A stretch of 64,000 nucleotides of DNA, from contig NC_133024.1 of the NCBI RefSeq assembly GCF_048771995.1, positions 61,400,501-61,464,500 of the forward strand. Direction: 5' to 3'. Below, in pieces: positions 37,787 to 49,696 of the stretch. Below the pieces are notes generated by a model, which was not told the DNA's origin, ran no database searches, and worked only from the letters and a program-made list of their open reading frames with translations. The stretch is from Taeniopygia guttata. Taxonomy: Eukaryota; Chordata; Aves; Passeriformes; Estrildidae. A program made the translations under genes and the position numbers. Every line of letters starts with the position of its first letter. Position 1 is the first letter of the stretch.

Positions 37787-40700
37787 AGATTTGGGTTATT
37801 GAAGGTGCTGGCGAAGTTTTTGTTGACCTCATCAAATTATTTTGGCTGAAAACCAGCTGATTACTTTAAAAAATTTTAAAGGTTGTTTTCTAAATAAAAT
37901 GCTTTTTTTTTGTTTCCAGAATGTTATTTTGTTTATAAAAGTACCTAACTTCAAGTACAGAAATAAAATTGCACTTCAAAATTAATATTTTTTTGACTCA
38001 AAATGGTTTTGTTCCTGTTCATTTTTGTTTATTTTTCAAGGGACTGAAGAACAGATTATTTATACAGATCTGGATACAGTACGAGCTGTGGATAATTTTT
38101 AAGTAGCTCTGTTAATTAAGGCATGTTCTAATAATATAATTGAAAACCTTCTCCTGAGTCAGAGTGTAGAGACATCTGGCTGGGCTTTTTCTACCATTTC
38201 CAGTTCTCCAAAATCTTACCAGCAAAGCAAGGTCTATTGACTTGCTTAACCATTTTGGTGTTGCCTTCTCAAGCACACATGCTATCAACTTTACTGGTTG
38301 TGTGTAAGGACTGGGAATGAGATGATTGCAGCAGTCAAAAAAGATGTTCCTTGTGCTGCATGATGTGCAGTGGTGTGTACTGCATCCTGTTGGATCCATC
38401 AGAGACCAGAATGGCTGAATTTGTTTGTGAGATTTTTGTTTGGTGGAGATTGGATAGTGTCACCCATTGGTAGGTTAAATAGCCTGATGTGGTGGGTAGC
38501 AAGCTCTGAGAAGAACACTGCTAAGGCATCTAGGACAGACATTTATAGTTCTGCTCTGCTACATGAAGCTTGAGGTAGTGGGGAAGGAGAAAGAGGAAGG
38601 GAAAGACATCCCCACAATAATTTCCTGGTGTTTCTCTGGCTAATCTCAACCAGTCAACATGGGCAAAGCCTTCTGACAAATGCATTGGAAGAAAACACAG
38701 TGTAAGCTTCTCCTGCCAGTTACCCTAGCTTTGTGTATTTAAGGTGGCCAAAATCTAGAGCCAATCCTTTACAGTGTGTGAGCACTGCTGGTAGCAGGAA
38801 ATCCCCAGTTCTCCCTGGTAGCATAAAACTGAAATTAATGGCCAGGCCTTGCATTGCTCTGTGAGGGGCTGAAGACCTTGTCTTTTCATTCAGTTATCCA
38901 TACATGGGCAGCCCAAAACTAGCTGGTGGGTTTTAAAATACCTAATATGAATGGAATTATTTTCATGTATTGCTTTAACTTTTTTTTAACTTCCTTTTTA
39001 TTACACGCTGACAGAAAAATTTAATATATAATCCACTGACAGTCAGCAAGCACCAGAGCCTGAGAAGTCATCTTACAAAGGAGGATATGCAATTTTGTAT
39101 TTCCATCAAGCGTGCTACAATAATAAGTCAGCTGCCACAAGCTTGAAAACTGGCTAGAATTGGACCTCCTACAGCAAATTGTAATTAAGATTGTAGAAAT
39201 TTCCCTTTTTGGGACTTGATTTACAGAATATAAGGTCTTAATATTTTTTTATAAGCTTCCAGTACGGGTTGCTTCATAAGGCACAGTAGGATAACGAGAG
39301 AGGTAGAATTACCGCCTCTCTTCCCTTCACTCCAGGAGGCAGATGGTCCCAACAGAGTTCTCTATTAGAAGGAAAAGATCAGTGTCTCCTGAGGAACCTG
39401 GCAACCATAACGCCTTGTCCCAGTCTGTGAGAGCAAAGTGTGTGCTGGATCCTTTCCCAGGGCAGGAAGTGCTGGTCACCCCCCATCAAACTTCAGGTGC
39501 TTCCTGTGCCACCTCCATCAGGAGCTCAGTCCCTGACAGACCCCTCTGCAATCGCTGGAAAGAAATAGGCACCTTCAGAGGCTGAGGAAGCCTTCTGATG
39601 CACTGAGCTGTTGAGGAGTTCCCTCACCTTCACTTGTTGTAAAGGGAGCTCAGGCCACTGCACTCTGTCCAACCATGGCATTGCAGAAGCTGGAGGCTCT
39701 TTTTTTCATTTGATTGTATAGCACTAGATCAGAGCCCTAATAAAGTGGGGTTCTAAGTAGAGATTTGTAGATGAAGCATCCAACTCTGCTAGTTCAGTAA
39801 GCCCTACAGGAGCACTCTCCTTTGGATAGGGACTCAGGATGGGTTTGGGATGAAGGCATAGTAGTTTCCACTCCTTGGAAACTAGCAATACTCTTAGCTC
39901 TACCCTGATCTGTTGTTTTTTTGTAAGCACGTTATGCAGCTCAAAACTTGCCTCTTGAACACTGAGCAATTTGTCTTCCCTTCAGTGCCATCAGGAAAAC
40001 AGATTCTTTGCCTGGGTAAGAAGAAAATGTAAGCAATGTAATGTCAAAATAGTGCAAAAACTGAGCTACAGCCCAATCCATGGATTCTTAATTTCTTCAA
40101 AACAGTATGAGGTACCTGTGTGGAAGATATCTTCTACTACTGTGCAAATGACTATGGGCAGTTCATACTTAGTCAACCCACTTTCAGGGTGGAGAGATTG
40201 CTTTGAAATTGATCTGCCAGGATGGAGAGTGAAGTGGAAAAGGAAAAGAGGAAGGATATTATATTTACCTGCAGTATACTGCTGAACCACTCAATATTTC
40301 TCTGTCTGGTACTGTGTGGGTCCTGTGAAACAAGGACAACCCGGTCCTAAAATCCTGGAGTCCTTTTGTCTGCAGCTGCAGATTTTTTTCTTGGACAAGT
40401 ACTTCCTGCTTGGGAAAACATGCTGTTAAATATGAGGCCATTTGAAGATAAAATATGGATCTTTTAAGTGCAGGTGACTTCATTTTGATGGCCAAAAGGG
40501 CTACAAATTATTCCTGGGATTCCCTTCTCCTTGTGAACTGCAGCAACCTGGCCAGAGGAACTGGCAGCCCTGGCTTCTCTGCCTGTTTTTCAGAAGCAGG
40601 CTGGAGTCCCACATATCTGTGGTGGTGGCAGATCTGAGAGCTGGGCAGGCAGCAGGGAGATTTGCCTCTGCCTGTCGTCCAAGCAGCGACTCTTTAACTC

Positions 40701-43700
40701 CTTCATGGAAAATATGATGGACTAACCTACTTAACAACATCTGGCCTACAGGCTGCCAGCTGAGCCATTCTGGAAAGATCATAATTTAAGTTCTTTTAGG
40801 ATTGATAGGTCATACTGGCTGGACTTGTGCATCTCCATATTTATAATTCAACCAGCATGTACTGTTAGAGGACCTTTCATTTAACCTTCAGCATTTCAAC
40901 TCAAAGCGTAGACTTGTTTTGTGAGAGAATGCTCTTCTCTTTCAAGCTTTAAGAAGTAAATTAGTTACAAGAGTGTTGCAGAGCAAGAGGGGGTTAAAGA
41001 AAACATGTGGCTTTAAAACATGAAAAACATTTCAGATAGACAGAGGGCCAAGTCCTAATCTTATTTCCAGGGAATCGAGCAGAGCAGAGCAGATCTGGTC
41101 TCATTAGAGTTGGAGCCCACCTGGGCTCTGCAGCTGTGCGTGGAGCTGTAGCTTGGTAAGGTGGGGCTTGGCGGCTCTCTTAAATGCTGCTAATGAGCTG
41201 CCTGAGGTGCCACATGGACTGTGTGCATCGAGAATATCCACGTCAGTGCAAAAGCAGCCTGCTCACCAGCTTGGCAGAGGCCACTTGACCACACCAGCAA
41301 ATCCTTCCTGTATGCTCTGCTTGGGGCACCGAGCCCAAGTGCAAGGAGCCAGTGAGCTTTGTGGCACCCAGGGTCAGGCCCACCTCTTGGTTTCAGCTCT
41401 CTGTCAGATGGTTTGTGCTGTGCCCGAGCTCAGTCGCCAGGGAGTGGCACTGCCCGCACCATTTGCTGAAGGAGCGGGGAAGCAGGCTTGTCACACCTCG
41501 GTATTCACAGGCTGGAAATAGAACAAGCTCACACCACTCCCACACAGGCACACATTACACAGTCAAACAAAAATATCTGTACTTTCCACGATGACTCCAA
41601 TCGTTTTTAATGCCACTGACTCTAAATCATGTGCTCTGCTATTACCTCAGGAAGACACCCAACACGTGTTGAGCTGGCATAGCTGCCTGGTATGGCTTGC
41701 TGTCAGCCCCACCACGTGTGGCTATGGGCAGCTTGGTTTGCTTGTCTGGGGAAAGCTTGCCATAATCACCACAGGCCACGTCTCTGTTCTAAATCTTCGT
41801 CTCTAATGAATGTAAAGCTGAGCCCAAGTCCCCTTGCCGAATCCGCTGTGTCAGTGACCTAAAATGAGCAGGAACTACTCCCATGAGTTAGTGTTGCTGG
41901 AATTGACTGTACATCACAAAATTATCCCCACAGCTTACTGCCAGTTTTCTCTGTCTTGAAATTCTACTTGAATTCAGACATATGGCTTTAAAATTTCCAA
42001 ACAGCGATCACCAGCCACACAGTAGGAAGGAGATTTCATTCCCTGTCCCCATTAGTCAACTGCAAGCTTTTCTGTGCTAAAACCCACTCAGGAAATACTG
42101 CAAACAAAAGAAGTAAATAATTCTCAGCATTCCTTGTTGCTTGGAAGAGGTTAAGCTCTTCTCAACAGACTGATCGAGTTTTTCTGGCATTTTCCCATTA
42201 GCTTAAGTCATTGCTGATGACTTCACCCTCCTGGTGACATCAGCCTCTAATCTTGTGAAGGTGAATTCATGTGAGATTGTTTCAAAATGATTACTGCCTG
42301 AATTGTAGGTCATTTCAATTGATATATGGATTCAACGTTCACTTTTGCAGATTGTAGCCTCTCTTATGCAGTGTGTGTGCACATTCTCCATCTTGTATTT
42401 CAGCGTGTGTCTTATGTTACAAACTGGCACTGCCTGACATCAGCAGGAAATGTGCTTGTTTTAAATGCAAAATAAAAGAAACAAACAAAAATCAACCCAC
42501 TGATATTACTATTTTTATAGGTATGATTAAGAGTTCTCTTCAGTCATATATGTGGTTTGTTTGATTCCCTCTGGATGCTCCCTCCCTCTCTGTCTCTTCT
42601 GGAATATTCTGCTTTGTCTAGGCTGTGTCTTTGCTTAGGAGTGCTCTAGCTATTTCAGATTCTCTTGCTTTTAGCTGTACATGGGGAAAAATGGAGACAG
42701 ATAAACACCCAGAATGGTTACTGAATAAATCACAATTTTTAATAACATTAGATGTATTTTTTTTCATCCCATACCAGGTTAAATATAGATAAAAGTGCAT
42801 AAAGAAGATAGATCAGGTCTTAAAAGATTTTCTGTTTTTCTCTTTCCTCTGAAAAAAGTGACTCAGAGGAACATGGAGACACAGCCGACACTTGTAAGAA
42901 GTGGTTTTAATAAGAGGAGACAAGTCATCATCCCAGCTGTGCAATCCTTGCTGAAGTCAAAGGGTCTGAAAAGAAAGGCCCCATTTGTCCTGAGGAGCAG
43001 CACACACATGTATACCGAAGGAGGATAGGGATGTATTTAGACTAGAAGTTCCCCAGACCTAGACGAGACATTTGTTTGCTTAACTTCATTGTTCTTCCCT
43101 TCTCTCATCACTTGTCCTCAGCTGGCTGCAGCAATCCCTGTGGAGCTCTGCAGCGGCATCCACCTTAAAACCAGGGAAAAGAAAGTTCCTGCTCCCCAAA
43201 ACCTCTCATGCTCCCAGCTGCTGGCACAAACCTCTCTGAGCTGCCCTGTACAAGCTGGCCACAGCCGGGGAGGGGGGTGACAGGGCACAGGGTGGCACCA
43301 AAGGCAGAAGGGCTCAGACACTCTCGTCTCTATCTGCCGTATTGTGAAGAGACTTTTTAATGTGACTAATAGCTCTTGGCATTGAGCTGCAGCTCCTGAA
43401 GTGCAGAGCTGGCATGTCCATGTGCTAATGTTTAAAGTAATGTGTCAGAAAAGTTTTATAGTAGCATCACAGTATTGTTGGGGGAGAAGAAGCCTGTTTA
43501 AATAAAGCCAATAAAATTCTACTATCATCACTTTTCTCTCTTTATTGCTGAGAGGGTGGAAATGACTAAAGTTTTTTATTTGGTGCTAGCAATGTGATGC
43601 TAGATCTTTTTCCACATTTGGAAGTGAACAAGGTAGTGATAAAAAAATCATTAAAAAGTGAACCATTGTCTTCAGCTCCTGGATGCTTCAGAGGGGCTCA

Positions 43701-43890
43701 GCCAAAGAGACAGCAAACTTAGTGTAGGCAACCAAAAAGGAATTTTTTCCTCCTTACAAAATAAACCCTGTTGTGCTACTCCTTGAGGAAGGAAATTGAG
43801 TTTCTGGATGACTCGCAAATACTTTGCTCATTGTAGTGGCCTGTATGTTTCCTGAATACCCAGATCTGATTTAGATTAGGGCCTTTTGGT

Positions 43891-43915
43891 GGGTGGGGGG
43901 GGAGTTGGGGGTGGG
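43891..43915 (+). other. Potential G-quadruplex motif
   Basis: Four G-runs of 3, 8, 5 and 3 bases separated by loops of 1, 4 and 1 bases satisfy the usual intramolecular quadruplex pattern. No promoter or gene start is recognisable next to it, so a role is unknown. Confidence 0.7.
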
Positions 43916-46065
43916 AAGGACTGGCTAAATAAGAGGAAATTTGTAGTTTTAGTCCAAGGTCCAAGCACTGTTACCAATTACATATGTATAAGCTATAAGA
44001 GAGGGACTGCATCTGCCTTAGCTACAGTTAAAGTTGTCCAGTGCTTCCTCCTTTTCCTATGCCCTTTCCTCCCCTTTCAGAGGGAGAATAAGTAAGAAAA
44101 ACAAACAACAAAGTGTCTCCCCAAACTGCTCTCTGTGCTTTAAACCTGTATCAGGGTTAGAAAAAGTTTCTAAAATTTAAGGTAAATGAAAAATAGGCAA
44201 GAGAAATTGGATTGGCTAGTGCTGCTTAAACTGATGTTATTGTATCTGGCTTTCACGTGGTTTTGTAGTGAAGCAAAGAAAAGCAGAAAAGCTAAAAGAG
44301 AAAGCACAAAATCCTTTCTTGTGTTAAACTCCAGGGAAAATGGCAGCTTTCCCCCTGTGCCAGCTTCTTGCTAACTACTCCCAGAATGCCTGGTACTGTA
44401 AACTGACAGTAATAAATCCCTCAGTAGCCGGCTAAAATGTTGAAGGTGTGGTTTGCACCAAACAGTGATGATGTAATCTTTTTTGGTACTGGGAGCTGAG
44501 GAGAGGTTTGGGAATGGGGCCAGAGTGGTTCTTCTAGGGTGATGCACAGCTCTGTATGCCAGGCATCTCTGGGCCACGGTGTATGCATACACCTGTGTAT
44601 GCAGTGGCTGCTTCATCACAAAGAACGTTGGAGCTGCTGTTGGAGCTCTAGAGGGCTGGGATGATGGGTCAGCCACTTTCAACCTCCATATCCTGATAAT
44701 CCTTCTCTTCTCCTGGCTGAAAGAACACATCGCACCCAGTTTTTCTTCTCTGCCTGCTGCTTCAATGATTGATGAGATGCAAGGGAGCAAAGGGCACAGC
44801 CCACCAATTTTGAAGAGGGTATCCTCTGTGATTTGCTTTTGTGTTTACCATGTGGCTACCAGATCATGCCCTCTTCTTTTGTCTTACAGGAAGAAATTCC
44901 ATTATACGCACTAAAAAACCCAAAGCTGGCATGCAAAAGACCAGTTCCATACAGCCAGCTGTGGTTTGTTTTGCCTTTACTAGTAGGGTAAAAATCCTTT
45001 GCCTTTCAAGAGCCACCTTCTTTTCCCACTGCTTACCAGGTCTCTGTAAATCTTTTGCTACTGGGTATGCTAAAGTTTGGCATTGGCATAGGAACCTCAA
45101 GTATACAAAGGTACATTCAAAAGAAACAAAAACACTCTCCAAAAGAACAAAAAGATAATTAATCTTTGCAATATCTGTTCTGCCACAGTATCTGCATTAT
45201 ATGAAGGACTTCATCTATCCTCATGAAGTAGTACTTGGACCTGGAGCCTCCACAGAACAAAAGTAGTCTAGAAACTTTAGTACCATCCTTAAGAGAGGTT
45301 TGTTAGACAAATTCCAGTGTCTGTGACTGCCTGTGTCACAAAAGGATTTAATTTATATTCTAGATCTTAAATTAGTGCCTAATTCTTGGATCACGTTATT
45401 ACTTTTCTGTGAGCACTTCCTACCCATCCCACTTCACCAAGGGCAGCCTGCATTTCAAATTGGTGCCCTTGGACAGTGTCAGGTTCCAGAAATGCTGATG
45501 AGCTCTGCAAAAGTTCGGTTTCTTTGGAAAAGACCTCATATATCTCACTGTGGCACAAGGTTTTAATATTTTACCAGGTATTTTCCTATGCTTACAGAAA
45601 AACCTATTCCTCATTGAGGTGCCAGGAACTGTGGCAGCCTGGTTAACCACAGGCAGCTATCTATGTGTATTGATTTCCAGGGAAATTTGTTGCTTTCATC
45701 ATGTGTTGATGGGACTGAAGCCTTAGGAGAATTCAGTGCTGTGCACATTTTGGTATAGCAGAGTGCTGTACCAAGATTGTTATGTCCAGAGCACATTACA
45801 TTATGAGACCAAGGGATGGGTTTTGTAACTCCTGTCCTATTCTGTTCTCTCCATTTTCCTTCTTGGGATGCTTCTGTAGCAATATGGAACAGCTCAGCAG
45901 TATCCATTATTTTCCAGCTGCTAGATCTAGACCTGATTTGCCAATCAGGTACCAGACATGGATGCTCAAGTACAAGTAAGGTGGTCTCTGGATTTGTTAA
46001 GATCAATGAAGTTCCCTGTGAGCTGCAGAAATTCTTCTTGACTACTTTTTATGCTTTCTCTTAAA

Positions 46066-46089
46066 AATATTTTGCTAGAATATTTTGCT
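46066..46089 (+). repeat. Short tandem duplication, 13-bp period
   Basis: 'aatattttgct' followed by AG is repeated immediately as 'aatattttgct' and then diverges. It is a two-copy micro-duplication. Confidence 0.85.
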
Positions 46090-46727
46090 TAAAACAGGTG
46101 GTCACTGTATATTTGGGGTGAGGTGTGGCATGTGCTCTTTGTGGGCAGATGTGCATGGGTCTGGAGAACAGAGCTAGAAAATAAGGCATGAAAATTTTTC
46201 CCATTTCTAAGTGAGGCTCTCGTTTTCAGATAATAATGGAAAGTCACGCAGTTGAGTGGCTATATCATAGCTAAGATATCTATGGTCTAATTCAAAGCTT
46301 GTCAAAATCTGTGACTCTTGAAGGGTTTTTAGAGTGGGCTGCTGACGTGGAGATAAATAAAAGATAGATAAAGTATGATATATGTATATTATGAAGGGGT
46401 GTGGTTTCAATACTGTGCATGAGCAGACTGTTGACTAAATGACTGTATGGAAAAACAATTAATTTCCTTTACTTCTCTAAGACAAAAATACTTTGCAAAC
46501 AGTGTCTTCTGCTTGTCTGCTACAATGTTCAGTGGAGCTGGGGGACTGTATTCATGTGTTAGAGGAACACAGCCAACAAAATGTATTATCTTATTTTGTA
46601 GAGCCCACTTTCTCCAGGAAGAAATAAATTGGGCAGGACAGCTGAGAGGGTAAAAATGAGATACACAGCTACGTACTTTTCATATGTGATTTTGAAAATT
46701 CTTTCTTAAGTGCAGCACCTCCTAGCT

Positions 46728-46814
46728 TCATTTTACAAACAGAGTATGTTGGATACAGAAGATTTTAACAAATTGCACAGGTTCATGGAGTGAATCTGCA
46801 GTTGCAGGAACAGG
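46728..46814 (-). mobile_element. Decayed MIR-like SINE remnant
   Basis: The plus-strand text starts with 'tcattttacaaac', where antisense MIR has 'ccattttacagatgaggaaa'. It continues through 'atacagaagattttaacaaa', corresponding to 'gcacagagaggttaagtaac', and then 'ttgcacaggttcatggagtg', corresponding to 'ttgcccaaggtcacacagct'. Three blocks in correct order and spacing over about 87 bases support the call. It is diverged and lacks flanking duplications. Confidence 0.5.
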
Positions 46815-48344
46815 CTACTGCAACAGGCTTTGTTCATTTGGGTAGATGACCTCTGAGTCAAAAGATAACAATGATGAAGAGGTCCCAACAGGCTCCACTG
46901 TTTTCCCTTTTTCTTTCTTTCCTCTTCCTCCTTTGGACAACAGTACAGCCATGGGGCTTTCCTTTCTTTTCACCACACCCATTCCCTGGCTGAGATGATG
47001 CAGGAAGAAAGGCAGCAACAAAAGAAAGGCACCAGCTGTAGGGATGAATAAATGGTTTCATATGGCACAGGAACCTTCCCTAACCAAGCTACCTCTGTTT
47101 CAATATACTCATTTATGGCAAGATAAGCATTGCCACAGTGAAACTTTTTTTTTTTTTTTTGTTTCTGTGCAAGAAGTTCCTGAGATAGCTACCCTCTGTG
47201 ATGTAAGGATCAGATGCTGTTCCTTTCTGCCTGTCCATCAGGGCTGGATTTATACCTTTATGTGATTAGGCAATAGCTTTTCTCTGGGTGAAGACAATTC
47301 TGCTGTTACTTTCCTAGTAACCTCATCTAGCACCCCTCAGAAGTTGCTCTAACAATAGCTCTGGAAATTAAAATCCTTCATGTCTCCCCCTAGTAGACAT
47401 ATCACTGGCTAGAAGAAACTTTCTTAATTTCTGCATTAAGTCAGCTTGAGCTGAGGGCAAAACCAGAAGAAATACCGAAGAAAGATAATCTCAGAGATTA
47501 TATGGATAACACAATGTTCTTCAACTTAAAAATATAGTCCTAGTGATGGAAAGGGATTTACTATGTGGATTCCTTTCTTCTGTCAGGAGAACTCCCAATC
47601 TACTACTTATAAAGAATGTAGATAAGATATTAAATGTCATTTCTCTGTCATTTATGAGCCATCTGGATAAGAGGGAAGGGAAGGAAAGTGATTAACTAAA
47701 GCCCTGAAAGTGTAAGGCTGGCTCAGAGCCCCAGCTGTGTCCTGTACCCACTTCAACTCAATGCAGGGTAAATCTAAAGAGGGCTGTCAAGCTGTTAAGA
47801 AACAGCCTTCCCACAGAGCAGAAGAGACAGAGAAGGAGCAGGGTCTGAAAATCTTACCAAATATGTCCAGATATTTGAAATAAGCTCAAACATTCAGTGG
47901 CTGCTTAGCCATACCTTTTACATTCAACCCACAACAATTAGTTTAAACTGAACTCTGATTTATATAGAGGAAGAAAATAAATTTTGAGAAGTCAAGCTTG
48001 TATTTTTTATGGCATCTACATTCTCCTTATTTCTTTATAAGGTTTGATTAATGGTTTTTCATTGTTGAATGTCAATGAACATTGAACTTGTGCTCAGCAC
48101 ATCACTATGGATAGCAGTTAAATGACAAAGAACAGAATAGAAGTACATATATTTCAGATGTATTGAATGTCTTCTCCAAAATTTTACTGGATTCCATAAT
48201 ATCTTTTCCATACTTAAGTCTTATGCACTTATTTCTGTAAAATAACTGCAGAGATGGAAAGAGCATGAAGGCAGCCTCTTACGAACCTGACCTTGTACTT
48301 CTCTGAAAAACCACTCTTATGTACTTACATGTGTGACTGACCAG
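46815..48344. other. Unannotated non-coding DNA
   Basis: No gene is seen. It includes a pyrimidine-rich patch near 46901-46935 and a T16 run at 47145-47160. The sequence just before 48345 may be further diverged CR1 but cannot be aligned by eye. Confidence 0.55.
47145..47160 (+). repeat. T16 homopolymer
   Basis: Sixteen uninterrupted T preceded by AAAC and followed by GTTTCTG. It is low-complexity DNA; no retroposon body is identified. Confidence 0.95.
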
Positions 48345-48621
48345 GGCAGTGATCTGTACATGGCACTGGTGAGGCTACACCTTGAGTACTGTTTTCAGTT
48401 TTGGGTCGCTCACTAAAAGAAGGACATGGAGGTGCTGGATCATGTCTTGAGAAGGGCAGTGGTGCTGGATCATGTCTTGAGAAGGGCAGTGGTGTTGGGG
48501 GAGGGTCTGGAGCACAAGTCTGATAAGGAGAAACTGATGAAGCTGAGATTTTTTAGCCTGGAGAAAAAGAGGCTCAGGAGGACCTGAGTATATTGCTCTC
48601 TTCAACTACCTAAAAGGAGGT
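48345..48621 (+). mobile_element. CR1 LINE, ORF2 end/3' region fragment (plus strand)
   Basis: The sequence from about 48353 translates to LYMALVRLHLEYCFQFWV, the conserved CR1 C-terminal motif (LYxALVRPHLEYCxQFW). It then carries the CR1 blocks for 'aagaaggacatggaggtgct', 'agggtctggagcacaagtct', 'gataaggagaaactgatgaa' and 'ttttagcctggagaaaaaga', ending at the 'ctacctaaaaggaggt' block. Both ends are truncated: the start lies inside ORF2 and the 3' UTR terminus is absent. A stop (TAA, 48413-48415) and an internal 30-bp tandem duplication break the frame, so it is inactive. It lies about 520 bases upstream of the solo LTR and has the opposite orientation. Confidence 0.9.
48431..48490 (+). repeat. 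Exact 30-bp tandem duplication inside the CR1 copy
   Basis: Positions 48431-48460 and 48461-48490 are identical over all 30 bases, and the following four bases (GGTG) begin a third copy before diverging. Standard CR1 copies carry this segment once, so the duplication happened after or during insertion. Absence of mismatches suggests it is young relative to the element. Confidence 0.97.
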
Positions 48622-49140
48622 ACCTGCAGAACTCATTGATTTCTCCAGAGAATATGAATCTGCAAAATGTTAAAACCATGCCATAGATATTTGGGGAAGC
48701 ATTGTGTTGGTCATGTTTGTCTATTAGAACCTAGAAAAATTGAAAGGTCACAAGTAAACTGAAAGTACAATTTTATTAATCCAGGAGGAGAACTAGAATT
48801 GCAAGAAATTATGGGGCTGGATTAGGACACAATTAAAATGGAGAAAAGAGTAAGTCAAATAGGACTTAAATTATTGCTACACAATACCACAACTGAAGTG
48901 CTTCTTTGCCATTCACTCTTTGGGGATGCCACCTCACCCCATATTATCACCTACAACATGGATGTGGTATGAAGCAGCATTTCCTTGTTTTTTGTGGTGG
49001 ATTCAAAGGAGTGATACAGTGATGTGAGACTGTAGAAACATGGCTAAAAGCTCTGCTTTTAGTTTAAACTGAGAGATGTATAACAACCTATAACATTCTC
49101 AGCCTACAGTCTCATGCTTCTTACAGAGCAAACCAGATTT
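48622..49140. other. Unannotated non-coding DNA
   Basis: About 520 bases between the CR1 fragment and the solo LTR. I see no gene or repeat in it. Confidence 0.6.
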
Positions 49141-49145
49141 CCTGA
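49141..49145. repeat. Target-site duplication, left copy
   Basis: CCTGA directly before the LTR matches CCTAA directly after it (49692-49696) at four of five bases. A 5-bp duplication is what ERVL-type insertions leave. Confidence 0.6.
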
Positions 49146-49691
49146 TGTGGTGGGTTGACATTTGCTGGACACCACCAAGTCACTCTATCATACTCTCTGC
49201 CCTCAGCAGGACGGAGGAGGAAGAAAGTAAGATGGCAAAAACTTGTGGGTCAAGATAAAATCAGTTTAATAAAAGCAAAAGCAAAGGTTTTAGGCAGAAG
49301 AAAAGGAATACAGAAGATTTATTCTCTGCTTCCAATAAGCAGGAGATGCCCAAATTGCCCTGGAAGACAAAGCACTGTAATAATGAATGCCCTGCCTCCT
49401 TCTCCTCCTCTCTCTTAGCTGTTGTTGCTGAGCCAATGTTACATGGTATGGAATATCTCTGGTCCGTCGGGGTCATCTGTCCTGGCTGTGTCTGCTCCCA
49501 AGATTTTGCCACCCCCAGCCTACTGATGGGAGGCAGAATTTTGGAGAGACAGTGCTGGTGCTGTGCCAGCACTGCTCAGCAGAAGCCAAAACACTGGTGT
49601 GTTATCAACACCTTTTTAGTTACAAATAGAAAGCACAGCACTGTGAGGGTACTATGGGAAAATGCGCTCCATCTCAGCCAGACCCAATATA
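49146..49691 (-). mobile_element. Solo LTR of an avian ERVL-type endogenous retrovirus
   Basis: A 546-base block matches, from end to end, a long terminal repeat I recognise from bird genomes. Plus-strand landmarks are the terminal 'tgtggtgggttgac', 'cttgtgggtcaagataa' leading into 'cagtttaataaaagc', 'acatggtatggaatatctct', 'cctggctgtgtctgctccca', 'cactgctcagcagaagccaa' and 'gtgttatcaacacc'. In such elements the transcriptional direction is the reverse, with the promoter side near 49690 and the polyadenylation side near 49270, so I place it on the minus strand. It is flanked by 5-bp repeats (CCTGA/CCTAA). No internal viral genes or second LTR occur nearby, so it is the product of LTR-LTR recombination. 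The small frames inside it are not genes. The subfamily name would need a repeat library. Confidence 0.85.
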
Positions 49692-49696
49692 CCTAA
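49692..49696. repeat. Target-site duplication, right copy
   Basis: CCTAA follows the degenerate LTR terminus (ATA where CA would be expected) and pairs with CCTGA at 49141-49145, with one mismatch. Confidence 0.6.

Larger units (their letters stand above)
30791..46727. other. Unannotated non-coding DNA
   Basis: Almost 16 kb without a supported gene. Contents worth naming: several short overlapping frames at 30983-31505; T16 at 34682-34697; a TA-rich tract at 36111-36140; a nine-G run at 36399-36407; a 46-base A-rich tract at 37741-37786; a somewhat GC-richer patch at about 41130-41510 with scattered CpG but far short of an island; a G-rich quadruplex candidate at 43891-43915; and a weak splice-bounded open segment at 44890-44987. 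No further CR1, LTR or SINE copy was recognised. Confidence 0.5.

Noticed and set aside
41130..41510. Possible CpG island
   Set aside because: Only about ten CpG in nearly 400 bases, by eye around a third of expectation; GC is raised but it does not qualify.
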